Part shown: positions 30,235-42,535 of the stretch, one piece after another | Numbering within the stretch: position 1 is the stretch's first letter | How the letters are laid out: the number at the start of each line of letters is the position of its first letter | From: Eutrigla gurnardus | Taxonomy: Eukaryota > Chordata > Actinopteri > Perciformes > Triglidae | Assembly: GCA_963514095.1 (NCBI GenBank) | Contig: OY741286.1 | Coordinates: 1,778,611-1,842,610 of the forward strand | Length of the DNA stretch: 64,000 nucleotides | Direction: 5' to 3' | Notes under the pieces: model-generated | Told to the model about the DNA's origin: nothing | Database searches by the model: none | The model's input: only the letters and a program-made list of their open reading frames with translations | Made by a program: the position numbers and the translations under genes

Positions 30235-30892
30235 TCAGTTACTGCTATGATGATGACTGTTCATCGACTTTATATGTGAAGGATGAAGATGAACAATCAT
30301 CATCACCAGAAGCACTTTTGGTACAAACACCAGCAGCTCTGCCTCTTATGGACCTCGACTCTCCCAGAGATTCGAGATCCAGCGTTGTTTTCCTTTTAGA
30401 TTATTTATTTTTATCCAAGGCTTCCAATAAGTGCATTCCACCGTAACGGTTTGAGACCAGGAGAGCTCCAGTTTAAAGTCCCAGTCAGCAACATGTTTTT
30501 GATCATATTCACTGAAGCCGACACTACGCTCCGATAGAACAACATAAATCATCCGGTTTTAGAAAGAAAAACATGCCTCTACGTATCGACAGCGCCCAGA
30601 TCATTCTGTCCAATCAGCACGCAGGGCTGTGTTCATGCACACAGAGCCCCTCCCCCCTCGGGTCGTACCACTATCACAGGGGGGAGGTGGAGGGAAGTAG
30701 CAACAAGCTTCCAAATCCTCAGTAAAAACCCAAACGAGGAGGTCCAAAACAACCAAGGAAAAGAAAACACCGGTGGAAAAGAAGGAAAAAAAAGAAAGAT
30801 GGCGACGGTGCCCGTGATAAAACCAGAGTCAACATGGGACCCACGTTTCAAAGGTGGCGTGATCTAAGGGATTTCAAAGGGCACGAAGTTGA

Positions 30893-30990
30893 GGGGGAGG
30901 AGCTCGGTGGTTGTAGGGGAGGAGCTCGGTGATCGTGGGGGAGGAGCTCGGTGATCGTGGGGGAGGAGCTCGGTGGTCGTGGGGGAGGAG
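30893..30990. repeat. 24-bp tandem repeat
   Basis: About four to five units of GGAGGAGCTCGGTGRTYGTG with one shorter spacer variation. Confidence 0.8.
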
Positions 30991-32477
30991 CGTGAGATTT
31001 GTAAACATTCAAAATCTGACAGTGCCCTCGATCCGCCGGACTGGGACTTTAAGTAAGAGCGCCAGCTTGTTGATGTCAGCCTGGTTTCAGTGTCCAATAT
31101 GAACAAAAGTTATATTTAATATTAAGAATTATATTCAGAATGGACTGGAGTGAGACTCGACGTGGCCCGGCTTTACAGCTAGTGGGCAATTTTTTTTTAC
31201 GAGCTAACTTACTAGCCACTAAAAGAGTAAGATTTCACAACTTAATCCTTCATCGGCTAACAGCCTGCTGTTGGGCTCATTGGCTGTAACCAGTATGCAT
31301 GAAAGCATGGTGGAATTGGCTAGCGAGTTAGCTTGTTAGCAGACTAGATACCATAATGGGGGTTCACCGGTGCGAGGCTCAGGCATTGCACTCCGGTTGT
31401 GCTAAGTCCTGTGAAACCCCCAGATGTGGGAATGTAGACTGCATCATGACTTGCAGCGGTGGGGGGGTTGACCTTTAACCCTGCTGTTGTTTCTGTCACG
31501 ACATGTATTTGTAAAGACGGTTATGCTGAAGGGGGGAGGTGAGGAATGAATGCTGCTAAATGAAATAAATATACTTTTATCTTTCCACAAATGTCTGGCG
31601 ATTATTTATAATATATTTATTGTTATAATAATATATATATATTATATATATATATATATATATTCATAATATATGTGTTCTTTGTATTTGTGTTTGGCGT
31701 GTGTGAAACCTGAAGCCTGCCCATGTGGTTAGCGGCGGAGCACTGTGATTGGCTGAAGCTTCTAAAGCTTCATACATATTCTATAAAGTGAACACGCGGC
31801 AGAAAGAAACGGTTGATAACGGATCGTAATATTGATTAGAAGTAGAAACGTCTTTCAGAAGAATGTACAGATGTTTTTCTGTCTTTATGTGATCACGTTG
31901 CCGGTTTGTTTGTGGTGATGTATGACTGATGATCTGTATTTTATTATAATACACATTATTTTATTTTAGAAGCACTTGGAGTTTTCAAAGCACAAATCTA
32001 AGGTAGAATTAGTCAATTAAATAAGTTGAAATTCCTTTGTAATGTATGAATTATGTTTATTTAATGATTTGATTTTGATATAGAATATTAGATATTACTA
32101 CATATAAATATGACATGGAAATGTTAAGTACCCATCACTTTTCTATTTGTTATGACTGATTGTAATCTGAGTTGTAACTAAAGCAACCCAAAACAAACAG
32201 CCCTGAGCCGGATCACATCATCATTATGACATGACATCATCATCTGTTTATTGGTGTTGAAGCCAGAAAGGGAGTGGACACCTGCCTTGAACGGGCTCCT
32301 CCAACCTGCAGGACGACTTCCTTCCGGAGACGCCCTGACAGGCAGCGGCCTCTCCGTTATATAGCAGGAAAGCATGGTGGCGTTAGCAAGCTGACTACCG
32401 GCCTAATATCAGGCATTCCTCATGCTCCATCATGTTGATGCGTTAGAGAATGTAAGACTCATGAGCTCTGAGGTCAG

Positions 32478-32681
32478 TTATTAACACTGATAACATGATG
32501 TAATGCTTATTCCACCAGCTCATGCCTCTGGGATACTGAAGTGACTCTGCAGGGAGAATCCTTATTTACTCAATATGTTTGTAGTATTGTGAGCGTACAG
32601 GACCTGTTGGTTTATCTGGCGGTTCCTTCAGGGACATTTTAGTTCCTCTGCGATGCACTGTTGCAGAAACAGTTAGCAATG
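32478..32681. repeat. ~200-bp dispersed repeat, copy 2
   Basis: Second copy of the sequence at 29176-29391 in the same orientation. It lacks about 12 bases after GTATTGTGAGC. Confidence 0.7.
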
Positions 32682-33054
32682 ACTTACGTTTGTGTTCTTG
32701 ACGTCACTGAACTGTGTTTTTCCGTTGATCGGGACCAGGTGTAAAACCCCACCCAAGGCTGGAATTCCAGCCAGATATGGAAATAACCCAAGTATTTTTT
32801 GTCTGTTTGCTTTGGGTAGACACGGTTCCTCGTTTGTTTCCGATCCTACATGTTTTCACTGGCCGTGGGCCCAGACGATGATCATGTGATCTCTGTCATG
32901 CTTGAGCAGGGGAAAGAGGAAGCCACGTGTGTCCATAATCAATTACTCAGCACTTTTTTGCTCCCCCGCATTCTTTGTGGCCAAGCCTTTAGCCGGGGGG
33001 GGGGGGGTTGCTCTTGTAAATGCAGATACAAATGAGAGAACAAAGAATTGTAGC

Positions 33055-33243
33055 CAGTGGTGTAGTGGTAGCTGATGAGGTGGGTGTACTGCTAGGTAGA
33101 TGGGAGGTTACAGAGGAGGAACTGTGTATACTCTCCTATATAGTCCAATGGCTTTCTGGCTGATAGGCGGGTATACTGCAAACTGCCAGAAAAAGAGGTG
33201 GGTATACCCCGTATACCTGCGTATACCCTCCACTACACCACTG
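33055..33243. mobile_element. hAT-type MITE
   Basis: A 189-bp element with inverted ends CAGTGGTGTAGTGG / CCACTACACCACTG, flanked by an exact 8-bp duplication ATTGTAGC (33047-33054 and 33244-33251). CAG-type ends and an 8-bp target duplication are the hAT signature. It has no coding capacity. Confidence 0.9.
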
Positions 33244-33251
33244 ATTGTAGC

Positions 33252-35013
33252 ATATAGATACAAATAAAATACAGAATGTGTATTTAAATTAAATAACTTG
33301 TCGCAAAGTCAGCAATCACGTCATCATGAAACTGAAAACCAGTTTGAATCAGTTGTGAGGGCGTCCGTTATGTTGACTTAATGTAGGTGAGTCTGAAGGG
33401 CGCTCGGCTCAGGTGCTTTTTTCCGATCCGTCCTTCTGTGGAGATGAAGTCTGACTTCATGGGTGTGTCTTTGCACAGAAACACCTGAATGGGAAGCCAC
33501 ATGTTCTGCTTTCTCAGAAGGTGTGTTTCCACTCCCACCGGCGGGAAACGGATCTACCCTCCGTCACGTACATAAATGTTCACTTTGTGTGTTGTGTAAA
33601 CTCAAGATGCCGATGTACGGACAAGGCAGAAACACAAACCTGTGAGTTTACATGAAGTCACAGATGGAAAAAGGCGTTCCCTCTTGTTTACTCAGATCGA
33701 GCGACGCCTCTCTTAGTTTCAACGAGGCAATTTGTTGGGGCCTTTATTAAGATAGGACAACGTGAGGGTGAAACCCCACTGCAGTGCGGACTTAGCCCCG
33801 GTAACAATCGGTGCCCCGAGTGAGGCTGTTTTAAGCACACGTTGTCACGGCAATCACCCTTTTTGTATTTTCCAGACTTTTAAATGTTTCCGTTCAATTA
33901 TTCACGTCTTTATCTTCTGGTTACAGTGCAGTGGTTCCCCAGGGTTCATTTAGTACATCCCAGAGACATTCAAAGTACTAGATTATACCCCCTTTGTGGG
34001 GTCACGAGACCCCCAAACAACGGGCGATGCATGTGAGGGTGAAAAAGTTCTGCGTATGATGTCAGCACTGGCCTGCGTCGTGCAAAATATACATGAATAT
34101 AAATGTTTTTGTCTAATGATCCTCCGCTTCTCCTCTGGAGAGTTAAAGCTAACCACTGCCACCTGCTGGCTGTTTGACTGCATTAAGAATGCTTTTCCTT
34201 TTGGGCATCACATTCACACATACTGGAAAAGACACTGAGGCAATTTTACATGAATAATCAATTAATTTCAACAAAGCTTAACTTTTAGATGTTATGTTTT
34301 TTTTCTTCTTTTAGCCGATGAGAGGGCTGCCTTTTATTTTTTAAATATTTCTGTATTCATGAGGAATGAGCTCCTGGTTCTGGATCATGAAGAAGATCTC
34401 TACATTGCGTCATAAACAATTTTAAAAAAGCATTGTGGGAGCTTGATCACTGCATGCTCAGTGTGGTGCTGCTGGACATCAACAGCCTGGTTTGTTTGTG
34501 GTGCTGCATTACAACACCACTAGGGGGCAGACTATTTAAAGGAGGGAAGATCTGCAGGCTGCAAAATGACATGTATGTTCACCAGCAGCAGACATGTGGT
34601 CAAACACAGTAGATCTCCACTGACTCCGGCTCGGGCTCCGTATCAAAGCTGTTTACAAGCAGTAGAGACTCGAATGGCGTTTCGGTTAACCACAACAGGA
34701 ACAAGTCAAATGTCCCATCCAGCAGCTTTGTGAAACCTTCTCAACCACACGAGGAAAACAGTTAGTGGCACCAAAGTTTATTAATAGGAGCGACTTCACA
34801 GATAAAATACAAACAACAAAAAGGTTAGTTATTATTTTTAAACCCTGACCACTAGAATACACTTATGGAAGAAAACAATGCTCTAAATCTGAGTAGCTGT
34901 GGTTGCATGCGTCCCATTTTAACTTAAACATATACAAATTAAAAGAGAAGTCAGACGTGTGAGGCGTTCAGGGACCAGTTCCATGGCAGCTGGACTTCAC
35001 TGGTTGGACTGGT
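33252..35013. other. gene-free spacer
   Basis: No exon recognised. CTCF-type cores occur at 34158 (TGCCACCTGCTGGC) and 34518 (CCACTAGGGGGCAG). TTTATT near 34778 is a minus-strand AATAAA about 235 bases beyond the FCRL-A stop codon and is the likely polyadenylation signal of that gene. Confidence 0.5.
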
Positions 35014-38000
35014 CTACCTCAGTGACGAGTAGACGACCTCTGGCTCTGGTGGAAACTCTGGACACAAGATGAGAAACAAATCCTCCAAATGTAAAAAGAA
35101 GTTCCATTTCTGATGCTATGATCTATATGTTATAACCAAGAAGACACTAGCAAGCTAACAGTCGTATTACCTTTGAAGATCACGTGATAGCAAGTTAGCA
35201 AGTTAGCATTGCACCGGGAGAGGTTTCTCCTCTTTGAGGACGTTTTACAGCTGATGAGCCAAACCTGAGCCTGATTGGGTTCCAGGTAGAACACCATGGC
35301 AACAAGGACCGCCTTCTTTCCTCCTCTGTTGCCATGGCTGCAGTTGTATTTGGTTCAAACATCACTGATTGTTTTGTTGCAGCTCAGTGAGTCTTCCATT
35401 GCAAATCCATGTTAGTTTGTTGTTCACGTAGGCACCGAGTTCACCTGGTATCAAACTTGCATCTGGACTCTGCTGTGTTTTATTCTTACATTGTCATTTT
35501 TCAGAGACAACTCGAGGTGAATTCTGTCGTATCTTATGGTCGTGTTTATGGCTAAAGACCCGACGTCACTGGAGGTTATTTATATGAAACAGGAAACTGG
35601 ACGACCGCAATGCTCCTCACTTCGATTAAAACAGCTTCGCCTCCCTTCACCCTTTCTGTGAAGCAGACCAGACTCTGGCTGGAAGCCAACGCGCTTCAGA
35701 TTCACAGTAACCATGAGGAAGTCGCTGCTGGTTGTTGCATGCAGAAATGTTAAAACAAGAATCAAGTGCATTGCTATTCTGCTTTGTATTTAAACATCTA
35801 ACTGGAGCAGGAAATGTAGATTAATCCACCGCTGAAAGTAGTCCCCCAACAGAGTGACGTTGTCCTGCTGCTTGTTTGAGTAAATCTCCGGTTCTTTCAG
35901 CAGATGTTTGGACTGTTGGTCCACGACGGAGACGAAGAAGAGCTGACGTACCTCCACTCCTGTTGGACCTGACGTCTTTGAAGGTGATTGGTCCGTAGCA
36001 GACGTCCTCCGGCCGCCTCACTGCGGCGTAGACTTCAGCCGGATCTCTGTCTGGAAAACACACGCAGACTACATGACTGCAGGTACAACTGATACTACAG
36101 AGTACTAGTACTAAGGATGAGTGAAGCTCCTGCTACAGTCGTTAACACGTATGTTCTTGTAGTTTTAGAAAAGGACATCATGAAATATTGATCCATTGCC
36201 ACTCGTGGGATTAATAAAGTTGTTTGAATTGAATTGCATCCCAGTTACCTCTGCTCACTCTGATTGGCCGTTGGAGGTTACGGGATATTTTGACATCACT
36301 GTATGTGATGTCATCCGTGATGTCATCATTTGGAACTTCTACTCCAGCAGCTGAAACTGAAACGGAACAGAAATTTGAATCAGGTTTTATCGTTATCAAC
36401 ACTTCACTGTCTAAACGTCACCTGCAGAGGAAGGTCATGTGATACGATCCAAAGCTCCGGAGCACACTGAATGGACCTCATGGTGGTCATTTTGAAAGGT
36501 AACACTCTAAGTTTAACCTGTACGGTTCCTATGCATGCATGTTCTCCCCAGAACGACCAGCAGGACCAGCAGGACCAGAATCCCGGGACAGGCAGTAGAC
36601 CACAACACAGTATGCAACACAGTATGAATAGGATCGGAACCAGTTGGAATAGGATCGGAACCAGGTTTAGGAGTGGGTGTCATGGTGGGCTTCCCTGAAA
36701 TGAACCCAAGAATAATTAGAACAAATGAGTTTGGTTTGGATGCAGTTGGAGTTGAAGACTTAATGACCTTTGACCTGCTCACCTGTGACCGTGACCCAGC
36801 TGGGCGGAGACTCTCCGTCACTGACGGTACACGTGTAGAGGCCCTCGTCAGACCTGGACACATTTTGGATGGTCATGTGACCTGTAGGCTCAGTCCCGAT
36901 GAGGGAGCCATCCTTGTAGAAACCAGCTGGGAGGTCGGAGGTCGTCTTTGTCCTGCAGGACAGAGTGACCTCATGTCCCTCCATCATAGGGAGGACTGGA
37001 CTCTGCAGGATCACCGGTCCACCTCAACACAGACACAGAATCCAGCTGACAACGAGACCTTTACTCTGGCGGGACGACTTTTATTTTGGATTGTGTGATC
37101 TTACCAGTGACGGTGATGTTGATGGTGTTACTGGTTTCTCCGTCTCCGGACTCACACCAGTAAACTCCACTGTCCACTGGGAAAATGTAGCTGAGGGTGC
37201 AGGAGGAACCAGCAGGTTTCCCCCAGCCACCATCTCCACACTGAGTCCTGGTTTCTTCTTTCGTGGTCCTCCTCAGAGTCCATCCAGCTGGACCCCCGTC
37301 GTCCTGACAGCTCAGAGAGAAGGAAGTCCTGCGGAAGAACTGGAGGCTGCTGGGACTCGTAGTCAGACGAACTGGAAGAGGAGGAGTTTTCTTTGAATGA
37401 CCAGATGGGTTTCACAGAGCTTACCGAGTCATCTCCTGGGTCTGTGGTCCCCAAGAGGTCTAGATAGTAGCCCACATTAGTCCAGAGACCAGACCAGACT
37501 ATGTGGAGGAACCAGAGACTGTCTGTGGTCCCCAGAGGTCTAGATAGTAGACCACATTAAGTGTCCACACCGGACCGAAAATTGGCGTCTTTGAGAGAGT
37601 CGGCGTCCGTGACATGAGTCTGCTTGGTGTGGTCGCTCGAATCGGCCACGTCGGCGTTCATTTCAGCCGATTCAAATGTGTAATCCGCCATTCGAGTCGG
37701 TCATTCTTTTACCATTCTGATTGGTGGAGGCTAGCAGCTTGACTAGCGAATCAGTGAAGCCCGGAAGTGACGATGGTAAACATACCAGATAAACAGTGGA
37801 ATCGAAGAAGGTGTCGACACACTCTCTCGGCTACTTCCGTTTTTCGTGTTTTTTGGCCCACAATACAGATTAGCGCCGCCTGTTGTTTTGGAGACATTAC
37901 ATCTCACGCAAGCGCGGAACGTACAGCGTCGGCTGTAATTCCGTCGGTGTGAACCACCCATGTCGTTGTTCGAGTCGGCCATATTAAGTAGCCCGACTTC

Positions 38001-38834
38001 ATTTACCGACGCGAGTCGGGCAGTTCTTCCTGTGTGGACTCGCCTTTAGTCCAGAGACCAGACCAGACTATGTGGAGGAACCAGGGACTGTCTGTGGTCC
38101 CCCAGAGGTCTAGATAGACCACATTAGTCCAGAGACCAGACTATGTGGAGGAACCAGAGACTGTCTGTAGTCCCCCAGAGGTCTAGATAGTAGCTCACAT
38201 TAGTCCAGAGACCAGACCAGACTATGTGGAGGAACCAGAGACTGTCTGTGGTCCCCCAGAGGTCTAGACAGTAGCTCACATGAGTCCAGAGACCAGACCA
38301 GGCTATGTGGAGGAACCAGAGACTGTCTGTGTTCCAAACAACAAGGTCTCTGCTGTATTTATGTCTAGATGACCTTATATGGAGTGTTGATGGAGCAGCT
38401 ACAATGTTAGCGTAGCCTAGCACCATCAACCAGACTCCATTCAGAAAACCAGTGTTTTAACAGTAGTTATCTTGTGGTCTTGCAGACAGACCTAACAAAG
38501 CATTCAGACTTTAGACTTTTATTACAAAAAAATAAGCGAAAAACAAATTGGACAATTTATTTTTCATCAACTGCGTTGTTAAAAAAAAAACAATAAAATG
38601 AAGACAATAAGCTTGGACACGGGCCCAAAATAACAAAATCCACTAATGTGAAATGTAATGAATTTGATTGTTGGCTCCTAACTTAAACTCACATAAATAA
38701 CATTTAATGTACAAACTGTTGAAATAACACAATGGATGAATAAACATTTGATTCCAGCTTTAGTGTGAAGTGACTCACCTCCGTCTGTCCGACAGCAGAG
38801 CAGCAAGACCAGCACTGAAGACAAACGGACTCAT
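35014..38834 (-). CDS. FCRL-A: two-Ig inhibitory receptor with ITIM tail
   Basis: Exons (minus): leader 38834-38779 (MSPFVFSAGLAALLSDRR), Ig1 37371-37105, Ig2 37022-36783, stalk/TM 36694-36518, tail 36350-36249, tail 36050-35952, tail 35057-35014. Ig1: FSLSCQDDGG, TLRRTTKEETRTQCG, DSGVYWCESG. Ig2: VILQSPVLPMMEGHEVTLSC, FYKDGSLIG, DEGLYTCTVSDG. TM: CPGILVLLVLLVVLG. The tail carries ITYSDV, VCYGPI and VVYSSL, each fitting the ITIM pattern, plus EVYAAV. From Ig1 on, every junction is phase 1. The leader exon ends in phase 2, so either a mini-exon like that of FCRL-C was missed or the leader donor differs. By family, a plasma-membrane receptor that recruits SHP-type phosphatases; the ligand is unknown. 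Ig domains resemble fish Fc-receptor-like proteins. Confidence 0.8.
37427..38340. repeat. ~82-bp tandem repeat, split by a MITE
   Basis: Units run TTAGTCCAGAGACCAGACCA, then GACTATGTGGAGGAACCAGA, then GACTGTCTGTGGTCC and CAGAGGTCTAGATAG. About 1.5 units lie at 37427-37559 and about 3.5 units at 38046-38340. The array is in the first intron of FCRL-A and is interrupted by the element at 37560-38045. Confidence 0.85.
37560..38045. mobile_element. MITE with TTA target duplication
   Basis: 486 bp. Ends AGTGTCCACAC and GTGTGGACTCGCCT are imperfect inverted repeats. TTA flanks both sides (37557-37559, 38046-38048), and removing the element restores an intact 82-bp repeat unit. A TTA duplication fits the PIF/Harbinger group. 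It has no coding capacity. Confidence 0.7.
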
Positions 38835-39840
38835 GTTGGTTTGATCAGAAAGAAAAACAGAAAAAAAGTAAATATCTCCCGACCTCAAATTAAACTTTGT
38901 TGGATATTAAATGTAGAATTAATGTCATTTTAGATTTAAGACAACAAAACCACCTTAACCTCGACGATGTGAGGGTATTAACGATGGAAAAGAGTCTTTT
39001 CTGTTACATCCTGGGATATTTTATTCATTTAAATTTAGACTTTTTTTAATATTTCTTTTAATATTTCTATTCAGGCTCTACTCAAGCTGTTGCATATTTA
39101 ATTTTTAATTGATTTAATCCGCAGCACAACTTCCCGAACTAGTTTTGGAGATCACAGAATCCTGATCTAACCGAGAGCAAATAATATTACACGATTATAG
39201 CTTTCATTATCATAGCATGTAGTAAAAGTATTACAGTCGTAGGTATTTCATGCATCTATATGGAAGCCCAGAAAAAAAAGGCAAAACTTTCTTCAAATAA
39301 TTATCTCAAAATATTGAGTTAGTGTCATATTTTGAGAAAGTTTCTCTCTTTTTTCTGGCGGTAGTGGGCTTCCATACATATATTACAAATAAACAATTTA
39401 CAATCTTGTTTTTTCATCATCTATTTATCTAAAGATCTGTTTTTGACCGACTCTTAAACATGATAAAGTCATATTGTTTGATAAGTGATAAAATCATATT
39501 GTTTCTTGTATTTCAGTGTTGACCGATCAGAGCTGATCAACAAGGTCTTACATGGTAATCTATTGATTACATGTGGATCGTACTTACAGAGCAGTGATGT
39601 CCGTCTCATCATCACAGGAGGTCTGGTTCAACCCTCGTCCTTCCTGCTAATATCAAGAAACGGCTTTGCTTCCTCAATCGCTCGTCAGATAATCGGATGG
39701 CACGGTCGTACATCGGGTGTTAACCAGATGCAGGAAGTGACCGCGCTGCAGGGTCTGCAAACGCTCTTTCTCTTGGCCTCCTTATTCTAATGTGACCCGC
39801 TTTTCAGCAGAAGATCACCCGGACCCCACATCGGCACCAT

Positions 39841-39871
<31 letters not shown>

Positions 39872-41178
39872 CAGCTCCAATGCGCCCCCTCAGGCCGAAT
39901 GACGAGGCTGCATCCCGACGCTCTTATTTGACCCGGAAACGCAGATTCTTTTTGTTATTTCTGTTCCGAGGAGACGCCCTCCAGAAGTCCCCCCCTCACT
40001 GGATATCAGTTATTGATCGGGCGCCCTGCAGCTGATCGGATTGATCGGACGCTAAGGGCGGGGCGAAATCGTTTGTCTGTTGTTTTGAATCTTTTTAGTC
40101 CCTGTTTCTGAAACTGAACCCGGCACCGAAGTTTGTAAATCCCCGGCCACCTACCCTGATTCTGATTGGTTCACCCGTGGGGGGCGGAGTCAGAAAGACA
40201 CCTTTAATTATCAATTATAATCTCTCTCCAATGGTAACATTTAAAGAAAGATAGGAATTAGCCTAAACTGATGTCCGAGTTTGAACACAGACACGCGGTG
40301 ATCCCGCCTCCTCCGTGAACTGACGTCTAGCTCGACCAATGAGAAAGCCCCAGTGTTTTTGGACCCCTCTGTTCTGTAGTTTCTGTCAGCCGTGTTTGGG
40401 GTTGTTGGTTTCCTGTTTTATTTTGTAGTCTCTTTCCGTGATGTGTTTGCTTTACTTCCTGTCTTCATCTTTTCCTGTGATCTGTTTGGGTCCTGAACTC
40501 AACGCCCCCCCAAAAGGCTCGAACCCTGAACCCTCAGGGACTTAATCCGACCCCCACGCTTCTTTTACTGATGAATGTTCTGTCGTGAGCTCCAGTAATA
40601 ATCCAGAAAATACATCAAACATTCATTCAAACTCAAGTTTTTCCTTCAGAAGTCAGAGGGAATCAAAAATCTGAATTCTGACTTTAGAAGACTTGAACTG
40701 GGAACTTGCTGCAGGACTGAGGACATGTGGACGACTCTGCTGCCACCTGGTGGTTTGAAACCCATCCTGCGACCCGGTTTACTGGAAATGAGCGTTCAAT
40801 GTCTGTGAATATCGTCAGTCATCCGGGTTCCTGGTGGTCTTTGAACGCTTCATCGTCGGTAACTGGACTCGCTTTAGGTTTCTGAAGTCGTTCAGCCTCT
40901 CATTCAAAAGGCTTCATGTTTTATCATTTAAAGTAAGTTATGTTAAGGTAAATTACAGTAAAAATGAGATTTGAATTGATGTCCGACGCAACCTGAATGC
41001 AGCATCCTTGTCACGTGATTTCTTGTAAACGCTAGAGAATGAGGGGGGGCGGGGGAGCGAGGGGGCGTGGCTTCAGGGCAGCAGCACTATCTGGTTTCTC
41101 TCGTTGTAAACCACCACTTTAACATCCGGATACGGTGCCGCACTGAGCCTGTCTGAGCCGGACTCTGGTCTCCCCGTC
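38835..41178. other. FCRL-A / V-set 2 head-to-head intergenic region
   Basis: 2.3 kb separating two divergently oriented leader exons, so it must hold both promoters. It contains a (TG)n run (39845-39871), CCAAT-type ATTGG boxes near 40170 and 40336 (reverse), CCACCTGGTGG near 40744, and a G-rich/CpG patch at 41042-41075 just ahead of the V-set leader. No coding exon is seen. Confidence 0.55.
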
Positions 41179-42488
41179 ATGTATCTGTTAGGACCCGGGA
41201 CGCTGGTCCTCGTCCTGCTGAGCGGCGCCTTGAGTGAAGGTGAGCTCGTGCGCTTTTCGGAAAACCTGCCACCGGAAACGGAATATATTTGTTTTTAGCT
41301 GCGACCTCCGAGCCTTTTCTGTATTCTGATGCATTTTAACGTGGTTTGATACTTTTATCTACTTCTATCTTCTGGAACATGATAGGATGTTATTATAGAG
41401 GGGGAGGGGTGTACTTTTGTATTTTGTTTTGAGTTAATAAAGTTTGTATTATATATGGGTCCATGTTGATCTCATGTTTGTTCAAATTAAAAAGCTAAAA
41501 GTACATCAATGACTCCATGACTCACTCAGAGGAACTGTTTATTTATCAAATTATATTTTACAATAATAATGTTCAATTATCTGTTTATATCAGATACAGA
41601 GTCGCCCCCCCCCTGTTTTATATTAGGCTCGTTGGAGATATGGTATGAGAACAGGAGGCGGAGCCTAAAAGCTGAGCTCCACTTGGACAGTTTCCATCGT
41701 CCTTGGAAGATTTGACATCTGGGTTTTTTTATCTGCCTCTGAAAGCACATGTAGGGTAATTGCTCGTTTTGATAAGGTCTATATCAGGGGTGCCCAAGTC
41801 CGGTCCTGGAGAGCTACTGTCCTGCATGTTTGAGGTTTCTGCCTGCTCTGACACACCCGACTGAACGGTTTTCAAACCTGTGACCAGCTTCAGTTGCTTG
41901 ATAACGAGCACATCATTAGAATCAGGTGTGTAAGAGGACTTGGAGAAACCTAAAACATGCAGGACAGACCACCCCTGAGGGGTATTCCACCAAACTCGCT
42001 AATTAAAGCGGCGCTTACCTGGTTAAGCCTGGTTAGAACTAACGCCAACTTCCACTTGCGGCTAAACCCGTTCCATTAACGCATTTCAGGCGCGCCTTGT
42101 TGAGGCTAATTCAAGCCAGGTTAAAGTTGTCTTGTGTTACGCCGTTCACGGGATATGAAGCCAGACCAGAACCGTGAATGTCGAATCATCGAGAAAATGG
42201 CAGAAAAGACCAGCGCAAAAATTATTGATGGAACTGTATGAGGAGTACAAACCCATCATAACCAATAAAGGGAATACTGTAGTGATAAATAAAAATCACG
42301 AGGCTGCTTGGGCAAGAATTACCGAGCGATTAAATACGGAAGTACCTTTAAGAGTAACATGTTCTAATATAATACTGACTACGTTTTCTCTAATGTGAGG
42401 ATAGTGTAGAGGTAACGCGCCGGCTTTGCATGCAGCCGGCCACGGTTCAATTCCCGTCCATAGTCGTCTCTTTTTCTTTCTTTGGCCG

Positions 42489-42535
<47 letters not shown>

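Larger units (their letters stand above)
30235..33054. other. 3' flank of V-set gene 1 and spacer
   Basis: Contains a 24-bp tandem repeat (GGGGGAGGAGCTCGGTGATC type, about 30893-30990, five units), an AATAAA at 31563 that may end the V-set transcript, a (TA)n tract (31630-31672) and the second copy of the dispersed repeat at 32478-32681. No further coding exon is recognised on either strand. Confidence 0.6.

Noticed and set aside
35821..35937. Additional FCRL-A tail exon reading EPEIYSNKQQDNV
   Set aside because: An acceptor-like CTGAAAG precedes it, but the real last exon (VVYSSLR, stop) at 35057-35014 matches the FCRL-C last exon. This piece has no counterpart and a poor pyrimidine tract.
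42396..42462. Functional tRNA gene
   Set aside because: Pol III boxes are perfect, but no 7-bp acceptor stem pairs and the anticodon loop has the wrong size. The same unit lies in another transposon copy, so it is tRNA-derived rather than a tRNA gene.
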